Of a stretch of DNA of 64,000 nt, positions 55,044 to 63,794 are shown in pieces. A model generated the notes under the pieces. It saw nothing but the letters and a program-made list of their open reading frames with translations. It was not told the DNA's origin and ran no database searches. The stretch is from Ectobacillus funiculus (GTDB taxonomy: Bacteria > Bacillota > Bacilli > Bacillales > Bacillaceae_G): the NCBI RefSeq assembly GCF_004138295.1, contig NZ_SCFM01000004.1:544181-608180 (forward strand). The letters are read 5' to 3'. Both the position numbers and the translations under genes were made by a program. Position 1 is the stretch's first letter. Each line of letters begins with the position of its first letter.

Positions 55044-57179
55044 ATGAGTAAAAATATGTTTTTTAATGCACATCATTCACCGCTCGGAGCGTTTGCAAGC
55101 TTTACATTAGGCTTCCCCGGAGCAGGGGGAGGACTTGATTTAGAGCTTGGACGCTCCCCGCGGCAGAATGTTTATATTGGAGCAGAATCTTTAGAAAAAG
55201 AAGGAACATATGAAGCATTTCCATTCTTTACTTCCTCGGATGATGATGAAAGTAAAAGGTACGATATCGAAAACATGGATCCGGATCCTGATAAGCCAAA
55301 AATCATCTTCCCTTTTTCAAAGGGAAATGTAACACGCGACTTTCAGCTTGGGACAGATACATGGAAGGCTGGTGATTTAACCTTTACGATTTATTCCCAG
55401 GTTGAATCTGTGCCGGACCCAGCCACGGCCGACGAAACAGAAATGAAAAGAATATTGATGCCGGCTGTACTGGCCGAGCTTACAGTTGACAATACGAATG
55501 GAACAAAGAGTCGCCGGGCTTTCTTTGGCTACCAGGGAAGCGATCCGTATAGCTCTATGCGGAGATTAGATGATACAATGGATGGCTTTTCTGGTATAGG
55601 GCAAGGAAGAATTACTGCGGTTGTATCTAAAAATCCCGACGTGAAGTCTGCCATGCATTTCAGTCTTGAAAATGTACTCACTACTCCTCAAGAGGAAAAC
55701 TGGACGTTTGGTTTAGGGCCATTAGGAGCACTTGTTATGGATGTACCTGCAGGTGAGCGCAGAACCTACCAGTTTGCTGTTTGTTTTTACAGAGGCGGCC
55801 TTGTAACTGCTGGTATGGACACCTCCTATTATTATACAAGATATTTTCGGAATATTGAGTCAGTTGCAGCTTATGCACTTGAAACTTTCGATGTTATAGC
55901 AGAACGCTCCAAGAAGGTAAATGAGCTGGTAAATGAGGCTAGTCATTTATCTGACGATCAGAAATTTATGCTAATTCATTCAATTCGCAGCTATTACGGA
56001 TCAACACAAATGCTGGATCATGAAGGTGAGCCATTTTGGGTAGTAAATGAAGGCGAATATCGAATGATGAATACCTTTGATCTGACTGTTGACCAGCTCT
56101 TCTTTGAATTAAAGATGAACCCATGGACCGTTAAAAATGAATTGGATATGTTTGTTAAGCGTTTCAGCTATGAAGATACTGTTCGTTTCCCTGGGGATGA
56201 TACTGAATATCCAGGCGGCATCAGTTTTACTCATGATATGGGAGTAGCAAACACGATTTCCCGTCCTAATTTTTCATCTTATGAGTTATACGGACTAGAT
56301 GGATGCTTTTCACATATGACGCATGAGCAGCTGGTAAACTGGGTTCTGTGTGCAGCTGTTTATGTGGAACAGACAGGAGATACAGAGTGGCTGAAAGCTA
56401 ACATGGACATTGTAGAGCGCTGCTTTGAAAGTATGCTGAACCGGGATCATCCACAGCCTGAAAAGCGCAACGGCCTTATGGGTCTTGATTCCTCCCGTGT
56501 TATGGGCGGAGCAGAAATTACGACATATGACAGTCTGGATGTATCGCTTGGTCAGGCAAGAAATAACATTTACTTAGCTGGGAAGATTTGGGCGTCTTAT
56601 GTAGCACTCGAAAAGCTGTTTGCTGAAAATAATAGAGCTAACCTTTCTAAGGAAGCAGGCGAACAGGCCGAAAAATGTGCCAAAACGATTGTGGAGCATG
56701 TAACAGAAGGAGGGTATATTCCAGCTGTTATTGGGGAAGACAATGATTCAAAAATCATTCCGGCAATTGAGGGGCTTATCTTCCCGTACTTTACAAACTG
56801 TAAGGAAGCCCTAGATGAAACTGGACGCTTCGGCGCTTATATCAGCGCATTAAAGAATCATCTTGAAACAGTGCTTACAGAAGGTATTTGTTTATTTGAA
56901 GATGGCGGATGGAAGATTTCATCAACAAGCAATAACTCTTGGCTGAGCAAGATCTATTTATGCCAATTTATCGCCCGTGAGATTCTTGGCTGGAAATGGG
57001 ACGAAAGGGGAGCAAGAGCAGATGCTGCCCACGTAGAATGGCTGACTCATCCTGAACTATCTGTTTGGAGCTGGAGTGATCAAATTATATCGGGTGAAAT
57101 TGCGGGAAGCAAATACTATCCGCGTGGTGTAACGAGCATCCTATGGCTTGAGGAAAATGAAGAAACTGTTGCCTTGTAA
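55044..57179 (+). CDS. GH52 beta-xylosidase
   Basis: Releases xylose from xylo-oligosaccharides. 711 residues, aligning over the whole length with GH52 enzymes such as G. stearothermophilus XynB2. From its sequence, the nucleophile is E336 in VVNEGEYRMM and the acid/base is D496 in TTYDSLD. N-terminus FFNAHHSPLGAFASF is typical. No signal peptide: intracellular. ATG 55044 follows GAGGGAGAG; the ATG at 55020 would be 8 residues upstream without a ribosome binding site. Probably in one operon with the ABC permeases. Confidence 0.95.
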   Translation: MSKNMFFNAHHSPLGAFASFTLGFPGAGGGLDLELGRSPRQNVYIGAESLEKEGTYEAFPFFTSSDDDESKRYDIENMDPDPDKPKIIFPFSKGNVTRDFQLGTDTWKAGDLTFTIYSQVESVPDPATADETEMKRILMPAVLAELTVDNTNGTKSRRAFFGYQGSDPYSSMRRLDDTMDGFSGIGQGRITAVVSKNPDVKSAMHFSLENVLTTPQEENWTFGLGPLGALVMDVPAGERRTYQFAVCFYRGGLVTAGMDTSYYYTRYFRNIESVAAYALETFDVIAERSKKVNELVNEASHLSDDQKFMLIHSIRSYYGSTQMLDHEGEPFWVVNEGEYRMMNTFDLTVDQLFFELKMNPWTVKNELDMFVKRFSYEDTVRFPGDDTEYPGGISFTHDMGVANTISRPNFSSYELYGLDGCFSHMTHEQLVNWVLCAAVYVEQTGDTEWLKANMDIVERCFESMLNRDHPQPEKRNGLMGLDSSRVMGGAEITTYDSLDVSLGQARNNIYLAGKIWASYVALEKLFAENNRANLSKEAGEQAEKCAKTIVEHVTEGGYIPAVIGEDNDSKIIPAIEGLIFPYFTNCKEALDETGRFGAYISALKNHLETVLTEGICLFEDGGWKISSTSNNSWLSKIYLCQFIAREILGWKWDERGARADAAHVEWLTHPELSVWSWSDQIISGEIAGSKYYPRGVTSILWLEENEETVAL

Positions 57180-57215
57180 AGGGCAGCCGGAAAGAGGTAA
57201 GAAGAGGTGGTATTC

Positions 57216-57851
57216 ATGTTTGGAAAATCAGTAGGAAAACTATTTACGGTATGTGAGTGGATTATGAAGCTAGCCTATGTAAACATATTGTGGTTTCTCT
57301 TTACAGCAGCAGGATTGGTTATGTTTGGGTTTATGCCTGCCACTGTAGCTTTATTCACAATTGTCCGTAAATGGCTGCTGAAGGAAATTGACATACCAAT
57401 TTGGAGAACATTTCTTACTGTATATAAAAATGAATTCCGAAAATCAAATATTCTAGGGTTTATATTGGCAGTGTGCGGTACCCTAATTTATATAGATTTT
57501 CAGTTCTTGTTAAGTACAGAAGGAATAACTCAGCTTGTTATGTCTATATTCCTACTGATTATCGCGTGCTTTTACTTGATCCTTCTATCATTCTTCTTTC
57601 CGGTATATGTACATTATGATTTGAAGGTATTTGATTATCTAAAATACGCAGTTTTATTGGGAGCTTTAAATTTTCATATGGTGTTGTTTATGCTGGCAGG
57701 ATTGTCGGCTGCGGTATTCCTCCTATTATACGTGCCCGGACTCATCCCGTTTTTTAGTGCGGTATCTATTTCATGCGTTCTTATGTCTGGCGGGGTCTAT
57801 AGCTTTAAACGGGTTCAAAAGTTGCAGATGAAAGCAAGAGTGGCTGGTTGA
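57216..57851 (+). CDS. DUF624 (YesL-like) membrane protein
   Basis: A 211-residue protein with about five membrane helices; N-terminus FGKSVGKLFTVCEWIMKLAY and PATVALFTIVRKWLL, as in YesL. DUF624 genes often sit with YesMN-type two-component and CUT1 ABC operons. Function unknown. ATG 57216 follows GAGGTGG. Confidence 0.85.
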   Translation: MFGKSVGKLFTVCEWIMKLAYVNILWFLFTAAGLVMFGFMPATVALFTIVRKWLLKEIDIPIWRTFLTVYKNEFRKSNILGFILAVCGTLIYIDFQFLLSTEGITQLVMSIFLLIIACFYLILLSFFFPVYVHYDLKVFDYLKYAVLLGALNFHMVLFMLAGLSAAVFLLLYVPGLIPFFSAVSISCVLMSGGVYSFKRVQKLQMKARVAG

Positions 57852-58007
57852 GCTGACTCCAATTAAAGAAATTTGCTAATGGCTTTGTAGGTTTGATTGG
57901 GAATATAGATAACTAGTATGACCTGGTAAAGGATAAGGGCTTTTCTAATTCCACTGTGGTAAGAATCAGCCGGAAATTATAGTGCTAAATATTGAGACAA
58001 AATAAAA

Positions 58008-58066
58008 GAAGGGTGTCCCTAAAGGGTAGCGCTATGCGCTACCTTTTGGGGACATCCCTTTTTTGT
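58008..58066 (+). terminator. Terminator of the ABC/GH52 operon
   Basis: GGGTGTCCC-TAAAGGGTAGCGC pairs with GCGCTACC-TTTTGGGGACATCCC, followed by TTTTTTG. Confidence 0.9.
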
Positions 58067-58189
58067 GCATACAAAATAAGAGAACTCTGTATTCAGATAT
58101 AATGTAGTAACCACAACCAACACTCACAGAAAAGGGGCTGAGTCCTTTTTATTTGCTGCTTAGTTTTCTCTTAAGTTTATTATTTTCCG

Positions 58190-58345
58190 ACAGAAAACCC
58201 CCACTTCAAGCGCGCGATGGGCGTAGCTCAGTGGGTAAGTGGAGGGGGATAATGTCTGCTAGGAGATCCCCCTATCGCTTTTGTAAATTTTTGAGTATCC
58301 ACTTTCAAAGTGGAGGTCAACTTTACCAAATATACTTTGATATTC
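58190..58345. mobile_element. Possible insertion-sequence end remnant
   Basis: A dense set of hairpins without coding capacity: CCCCCACTT with AAGTGGAGGGG, GGGGGAT (58244-58250) with ATCCCCC (58266-58272), and CCACTTT-C-AAAGTGG (58299-58313). The first resembles IS200/IS605-type ends and the last (AGGTCAACTTTACC) an IS21-type end; both are impressions and no transposase is present. Interval 58067-58189 holds nothing I can name. Confidence 0.3.
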
Positions 58346-58377
58346 ACGATACAGGAATTATAAAGTAACTGCTTATG

Positions 58378-58408
58378 AAAAAAGCTGACCCCACTAATGA
58401 GAGTCAGC
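58378..58408 (-). terminator. Terminator of the GH43 gene
   Basis: On the minus strand GCTGAC and GTCAGC pair, followed by TTTTTTCA. Confidence 0.78.
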
Positions 58409-58419
58409 CGTTAACCTAA

Positions 58420-59403
58420 TTATTTTTCCCCATAAGGGTCAATAGTTTGAATAGTTCCATCCTCATTATACTTTAGTTCAGTGTATTTCACAGAACGTTT
58501 ATGGTTCACTCCATCTGATAACGAGCAATCATGATAGAACAGATACCATTTATCCTTAAACTGGACAATCGAATGATGTGTGGTCCAGCCGATTACAGGA
58601 GTAAGAATCGTACCTTTGAATACAAATGGGCCTTGTGGATTTTCACTTACAGCATAAACAATTTTATGAGTTGTACCCGTAGAATAGGATAGATAGTAGA
58701 GACCATTGTATTTATGAACCCATGGACCTTCAAAATATCTTCGGTCTTCATCACTTGCAAGAATTGGATTGCCGTTTTCATCAACAATTGAGATTTCCTG
58801 CGGTTCACTTTTAAAAGTCAGCATATCGTCGCTTAATTCAGCTACTCTTGGTCCTAAAGCTGGCGCTGTTGGAGCTGGACCTTCAGCATCTGGGTTAAAA
58901 GTTCCTGTCTGCCATTTTTCCAACTGTCCTCCCCAAAGGCCGCCAAAATAAACATATGCTTTATCATCATCCACTAACACAGCTGGGTCAATACTGAAGC
59001 TGCCTGGTATATAATTTTCCTCCGGGGTAAAAGGTCCTGCAGGATTAGGGCTTGTCGCGACGCCAATCCTGAAAATACCCTCTTTATCTCTTGCTGGGAA
59101 AAATAAATAATATGTGTTGTTTTTGTAAGCAGCGTCGGGTGCCCAAAGCTGTTTACTTGCCCAAGGAATATCTCTTAAGTGAAGCGCTTCCCCATGGTCT
59201 GCACAAGGTGCATTTACATCATCCATGGATAAAACATGGTAATCTTCCATCGCATATTGGTCACCATTATCATTTGAAGGTCCATCGTGATCAAGGTCAT
59301 GGGAAGGATAAATATAAAGCTTGCCTTCAAAGACATGTGCAGAAGGGTCTGCTGTAAAAATATGTGTAACTAAAGGTTCATTAGGTTTTGAGTTTTTTGC
59401 CAT
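58420..59403 (-). CDS. GH43 glycosidase (beta-xylosidase / alpha-L-arabinofuranosidase)
   Basis: A 327-residue single-domain, intracellular five-bladed propeller. The three catalytic acids are visible: D19 in TADPSAHVFEG, D139 in SIDPAVLVDD, E225 in RYFEGPW; TTHHSIVQFKDKWY follows. It lacks the C-terminal lectin-like domain of 530-residue XynB-type enzymes, so it resembles the short Bacteroides-type Xsa group. It likely removes arabinose or xylose from imported arabinoxylan pieces. Two XylR-type operators lie upstream. Confidence 0.9.
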   Translation of the reverse strand: MAKNSKPNEPLVTHIFTADPSAHVFEGKLYIYPSHDLDHDGPSNDNGDQYAMEDYHVLSMDDVNAPCADHGEALHLRDIPWASKQLWAPDAAYKNNTYYLFFPARDKEGIFRIGVATSPNPAGPFTPEENYIPGSFSIDPAVLVDDDKAYVYFGGLWGGQLEKWQTGTFNPDAEGPAPTAPALGPRVAELSDDMLTFKSEPQEISIVDENGNPILASDEDRRYFEGPWVHKYNGLYYLSYSTGTTHKIVYAVSENPQGPFVFKGTILTPVIGWTTHHSIVQFKDKWYLFYHDCSLSDGVNHKRSVKYTELKYNEDGTIQTIDPYGEK

Positions 59404-59461
59404 AATATCACTCCGTTAAATAGTATAGATACTTATAAATTTAGAATAGAAAGAAGTTAGT

Positions 59462-59486
59462 TAACTTTGTGCATTCGATAAACTAA
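59462..59486 (-). promoter_or_regulatory. XylR-type operator O1 of the GH43 gene
   Basis: TAACTTTGT-GCATTCG-ATAAACTAA on the plus strand, 25 bp as in the B. subtilis xyl operator (TTAGTTTGT ... ACAAACTAA). The left arm is imperfect; the right arm AAACTAA is exact. Confidence 0.7.
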
Positions 59487-59515
59487 CTTATAGATTTAGT
59501 ATAGCAGAAGTCAGT

Positions 59516-59540
59516 TGACTTTGTATACTCGATAAACTAA
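59516..59540 (-). promoter_or_regulatory. XylR-type operator O2 of the GH43 gene
   Basis: TGACTTTGT-ATACTCG-ATAAACTAA, 54 bp from O1 (about five helix turns), which permits cooperative binding. The sequence 59541-60118 contains no gene I can support; a partial cre (TGAAAACGTTTCTT, 59946) is too weak to call. Confidence 0.7.
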
Positions 59541-60118
59541 CTTTTTGAGGGCTATTATTCATGGAATATTACAGTAAATGTTCTAACAGTTTGCAATGGA
59601 CAGAGCTTTGGTTCAATATCCTGTTCAACTAACGGCACCTTAATTGAACAAGAAACCTAAAAAAAGTGTCCTTTTTGCCTGTTGATCGATTATTAATGTA
59701 ATTGTTTAACATTACAAAGAAAATAAAACCTTTAACTTCCGTATAATCCCTTACATATACTTTCATCTTTCCTCTATGTATCGTAAAGCATTCATTGGGG
59801 ATTTCTTAGCTTGACAACCACCTAATCCGAATTGTGAATTTGGCTGTTGAGAAGATGAATCCCAACATATTTTTAGCTCTTCATTCAGGAAGGCTGTCCT
59901 CCGTATCATCAAAGAATGGTGTTAAAATTAACCTTTTACGTCTTGATGAAAACGTTTCTTTCATGTGGCAATCCGAGAACTGTTTAGCGATTTGACGGGA
60001 AGAATAGCTTGACATCATTAATAGAACTCTATTCTGCAGCAAAACGAATAAGCGATGGAAATCATGAAGGTGCGATTTGGTAACCAATTAAAAGGGCAGT
60101 TGGTCCCGATATATTATA

Positions 60119-60182
60119 TTGCCTCGTGAAAAATAATGTGTTAATATGATTACAAACTTAGTTTGTCTATCGGATAAACTAA
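60119..60182 (+). promoter_or_regulatory. Promoter with XylR-type operator O3
   Basis: Sigma-A-like TTGCCT (60119-60124), 17-bp spacer, TAATAT (60142-60147), then TTAGTTTGT-CTATCGG-ATAAACTAA at 60158-60182, the best of the four operators. It drives the decayed GH52 remnant and probably xynP. Confidence 0.72.
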
Positions 60183-60574
60183 GTGGACACTTTCTAAACC
60201 CATATTTGTATCCGTTTTCGACTTACAAAAGGAGGAGGTATTAGTTTTAGTTTATTTGCCCAGTACAAAACAAAGTTCAACTTTAAAACAAATAATTAGA
60301 AAGTGACTTAGCGTTTCATTACTAGGAATCCGAAGGAAATAGCGGCAGGAAAAACAATGAGGGAATATAGCACTTCTCTGTTACTTATTGGTATATTTTT
60401 ATCTTCTATGAATCAGAGCCAATTGGAATGGAAACGATTGTTCACCCATAGAAAAACCTGCCGGTATGGACCTTTGCAAAATGTGTGAAAGCTTCAGCTG
60501 TTTTTTAATAATTTAGAAAAATATTCTTTGAATTCCCGATAGATCCTTAGGAGAGAATTATGTAAAGGAAAATG

Positions 60575-60815
60575 GAGAAGCTACTTGCATATTTTGAGGC
60601 TGGCGGGTGGAAACCTTCTTCTACAAGCCACAGATCCTGGTTAAGTAAGATTTGGCTTTGCTAATTTATTGCCCGACAAATCCTTGGTTAGAGGTTGGGA
60701 TAAACTAGATTATTGCAGGAGAAATTACGGGTGGTAAATATTACTTACCCATGAGGGATAACAACTATGTTATGGCTGGAAGAAAGCCAAAAAACAGCGG
60801 CATTAACCTTTGCTC
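60575..60815 (+). pseudogene. Second GH52 beta-xylosidase, C-terminal remnant
   Basis: Residue matches to the end of the intact GH52 protein: GGWKPSSTSHRSWLSKIWLC (versus GGWKISSTSNNSWLSKIYLC), FIARQILG, then a deletion of about 25 codons, AGEITGGKYYLP and LWLEESQKTAAL in another frame. Stops (TAA, TAG) and frame changes make it non-functional. AAAGGAGGAGG at 60229 may be its old ribosome binding site; the middle has been lost. Confidence 0.8.
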
Positions 60816-60930
60816 ACTTTTGATTAAAGGTGTTAGCCCCGTTTGAAAATTTGAAAGCGATTGTATCGAGGCAATACATGCATCTTTAAACAAAAACATA
60901 ATAACTACTAAGTTTTAAGGGATGATGAAT

Positions 60931-62325
60931 ATGAGCAGTCTAGCCAAAAAAGAAGTTTATAATAGTGAGGTTCAAAGCGAGAAAATTCCCTTTAAAGAGA
61001 AAGTCGGCTATGCATCCGGTGACCTAGCATGTAATTTAATTTACCAAACAGTTTCAACTTATCTTCTCTTCTTTTACACGGATGTGTTCGGCATTTCTGC
61101 TGCAGCTGCTGGTACAATGTTTTTAATTGTCCGCGCTATTGATGCTTTGAGTGACCCATTTATCGGAACACTTGTAGATAAAACGAATTCAAGGTTCGGT
61201 AAATTTAGACCATATCTTTTATTTGGAGCTGTACCATTTGCATTATTAGCTATTCTTTGTTTTACAACACCAAACTTCACGGGCTCGGGTAAACTTGTAT
61301 ACGCTTATATTACCTATACTGCTTTATCAGTACTCTATACCTGTATTAACGTACCATATGGTGCACTGACATCAGCGATTACACGGGACAGCAAAGAAGT
61401 AGTTGATTTAACCTCTGTACGTATGGTTTTTGCGAATCTTGGCGGTTTAATTGTTGCTTTTGGCGTTCCATTATTAGCTGGCACAATTAGCGAATCAACA
61501 AGTAAGGCAACAGGCTGGCAAGCTACGATGACCATTATGGGAATCGCTGGTGCCCTGTTATTGCTTTTCTGCTTTAGAAATACAAAAGAACGTGTGCAAA
61601 TAAAAGAAGTGCACGGCAAAATTAAGTTTGCGGATATTTTTGAACAATTTAGAGTAAATCGTCCTCTTGTCGTTCTTTGTACATTTTTTATCCTTATCTT
61701 TGGGATTAACTCCATTAGTAATTCAGTCGGAATTTATTATGTAACGTATAATGTAGGACGTCCTGATTTAGTTAAATGGTATGGATTGTTAGGAAGCCTG
61801 CCAGCACTCATTATCCTGCCATTCCTGCCTGTTCTGAATAAGAAATTAGGAAAAAAGAATTTAATGAGAGTATCACTATCCTTAACAATCGTTGGAACTC
61901 TTTCCTTACTAGTCATTCCACCAACAGCGATCCCACTAATTTTAACGGCACGCTTATTAGCAGCAGCAGGCAGTTTGATTGCCGGAGGATTTATGTGGGC
62001 GCTTATTCCTGAGACAATTGAGTATGGTGATTACAAAACAGGTAAGCGCTTAGGTGGATTAATTTATGCAATGATCGGTTTCTTCTTTAAATTTGGAATG
62101 GCGTTAGGTGGGATTGTGCCAGGATTGGTTCTTCAGCAATTTGGTTATGTTGCCGATCAGGTACAAACACCACATGCTTTAACAGGAATATTAATTACAA
62201 CGGCAGTCATTCCAGCTGTATTATTAGCTGTAGCGTTAATTATTATTAACTTCTATGAACTTGATGAAAAGCGCTATGCTGAAGTTGTCAAAGCCTTAGA
62301 AATGAGAGAGAGGACAGGCAGATAG
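60931..62325 (+). CDS. xynP: GPH family sugar:cation symporter, XynP-type
   Basis: A 464-residue member of the glycoside-pentoside-hexuronide family with ~12 membrane helices. KVGYASGDLACNLIY near the N-terminus, DALSDPFIGTLVDKTNSRFGKFRPYL and ETIEYGDYKTGKRLGG are hallmarks. B. subtilis XynP imports beta-xylosides and is XylR-controlled; operator O3 and the position before xylose genes support this, though a YicJ-type paralogue is possible. ATG 60931 is preferred over 60922 for spacing to AAGGG. Confidence 0.88.
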   Translation: MSSLAKKEVYNSEVQSEKIPFKEKVGYASGDLACNLIYQTVSTYLLFFYTDVFGISAAAAGTMFLIVRAIDALSDPFIGTLVDKTNSRFGKFRPYLLFGAVPFALLAILCFTTPNFTGSGKLVYAYITYTALSVLYTCINVPYGALTSAITRDSKEVVDLTSVRMVFANLGGLIVAFGVPLLAGTISESTSKATGWQATMTIMGIAGALLLLFCFRNTKERVQIKEVHGKIKFADIFEQFRVNRPLVVLCTFFILIFGINSISNSVGIYYVTYNVGRPDLVKWYGLLGSLPALIILPFLPVLNKKLGKKNLMRVSLSLTIVGTLSLLVIPPTAIPLILTARLLAAAGSLIAGGFMWALIPETIEYGDYKTGKRLGGLIYAMIGFFFKFGMALGGIVPGLVLQQFGYVADQVQTPHALTGILITTAVIPAVLLAVALIIINFYELDEKRYAEVVKALEMRERTGR

Positions 62326-62505
62326 TGTCCATCGAGAGAGTGAGCATTAAATTTTAACATGCAACATAGAAGGATAAAAAAATTTATTGAACATCAAAAT
62401 TTTGTATGAATAGAAAATAAGAGAATAACAGAAAAAATTATCGATGTAAGAGTGTTTAAACATATTTCCAAAGCTTAAAGATAATTAGTGAAGGGGAGCT
62501 GACGA

Positions 62506-62745
62506 ATGAATAGTAAGAAAATGAAGATCGATGCTGAAAAATTTGCCTATGCAGTTATATCTTCACATAACGTTGAAAGTGGTTCGCCGGAGGAAATAGG
62601 CAAAAAACAGTTAACCCTTTATTTAACTGCTTATTGCTTAGCAGAGAGGTTTAATGAATTAGAAGCTCAATCCTTCGGAAATATGGAAAGAAAAGATTAT
62701 GAAGACCTTATGCTGAAACTTTCAGGGTTTAGAGCGTTTCAATAA
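62506..62745 (+). CDS. Small hypothetical protein in the xylose cluster
   Basis: A 79-residue soluble, helical protein (KFAYAVISSHNVESGSPEEI). ATG 62506 has GAAGGGGAG 9 nt upstream. I do not recognise a family. It lies between xynP and the transaldolase gene, possibly co-transcribed. The 62326-62490 gap holds no other gene. Confidence 0.65.
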   Translation: MNSKKMKIDAEKFAYAVISSHNVESGSPEEIGKKQLTLYLTAYCLAERFNELEAQSFGNMERKDYEDLMLKLSGFRAFQ

Positions 62746-62881
62746 CTGAATATATGTCCTGTTTGGGAGTAGGACACCTTTACAGGAAAGGTTGTAGCTG
62801 CATTAAGAAATGAGTTTGATGGACATGCTGTCGAAAAAAAGAGATAAACACATTTCAGTTTAAAAATGGAGGAGAATGAAC

Positions 62882-63544
62882 ATGAAATTTTTTATTGATA
62901 CTGCAAATTTAGATGAAATTAAAAAAGCCTATAAAGTCGGAGTTTTATCAGGTGTTACAACCAACCCTTCATTAGTAGCAAAAGAAGGCGTGAAATTTGA
63001 AGATCGTATTGCCGAAATCCTCAATGCTGTTCCCGAGGTTGAATCTGTATCTGCCGAAGTAACTCCTAACGCTCTAACAGCTGATCAAATGATTGCTGAG
63101 GCAAACGAACTTATTAAAATCAATGGTGGAGATAAGAATATTACTATTAAACTGCCAATGACATTAGATGGATTAGAGGCATGCAGATATCTTACACAAA
63201 AAGGTGTAAAGACAAACGTTACTCTTATTTTTACAGTAAATCAAGCACTTTTGGCAGCACGTGCTGGTGCTACCTATGTTTCTCCATTCTTGGGCCGTTT
63301 AGATGATATTAGCGAAGACGGTGTACAACTTGTTTCACGAATTGCTGAATTGTTCCGTATCCAAAATTTAGATTCGCAAATCATTGCAGCATCTGTTCGT
63401 CACCCAGACCATGTAACGCGTGTAGCTTTGGCCGGAGCCCATATTGCAACCGTTCCATTTAAGGTAATTGAGCAATTGTCTAAACATCCATTAACGGATC
63501 AAGGGATGGAAAAATTTGCTGCTGACTGGAAAAATACTCTTTAA
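62882..63544 (+). CDS. tal: Transaldolase (TalC/FSA-type)
   Basis: A 220-residue short transaldolase of the fructose-6-phosphate aldolase-like group, non-oxidative pentose phosphate pathway. Schiff-base lysine K90 in [17 protein letters not shown] near residue 24, TNVTLIF and [14 protein letters not shown] 62882 is 9 nt from GGAGGAG, better than ATG 62876. Needed to process xylulose-5-phosphate from the xylose released here. Confidence 0.92.
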   Translation: MKFFIDTANLDEIKKAYKVGVLSGVTTNPSLVAKEGVKFEDRIAEILNAVPEVESVSAEVTPNALTADQMIAEANELIKINGGDKNITIKLPMTLDGLEACRYLTQKGVKTNVTLIFTVNQALLAARAGATYVSPFLGRLDDISEDGVQLVSRIAELFRIQNLDSQIIAASVRHPDHVTRVALAGAHIATVPFKVIEQLSKHPLTDQGMEKFAADWKNTL

Positions 63545-63626
63545 GCATTTGTAAAAGGTCCTACAAATAGACTTACATTTATTGTAACGATTTTATTCTC
63601 TTGAATAAATTTTAATTACAATCAAC

Positions 63627-63651
63627 TTTGTTCGTTTATCAGATAAACAAA
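63627..63651 (+). promoter_or_regulatory. XylR-type operator O4 upstream of xylA
   Basis: TTTGTTCGT-TTATCAG-ATAAACAAA, 25 bp like O3. A TATAAT at 63663-63668 lies just downstream, so binding would cover the -35 region. Confidence 0.7.
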
Positions 63652-63794
63652 TTTGATTGTAATATAATCAGTTCATAAGTTACAAAGTTGAAGGCAAACC
63701 TAGTGCACAGTTGTTCTTTAGCTTATTGCAAATGGTAGCACCAAAAATAATTCATAAATTTTTAACATAAAAACCAAAGAGGAGGAAGTCTTAC

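Noticed and set aside
58219..58237. GGGCGTAGCTCAGTGGGTA looks like the 5' half of a tRNA
   Set aside because: There is no matching acceptor 3' strand, anticodon arm or T-arm downstream; the block is better explained by hairpins of an element end.
59881..60087. A 68-codon minus frame in the gap before operator O3
   Set aside because: No ribosome binding site, no family and composition typical of non-coding sequence.
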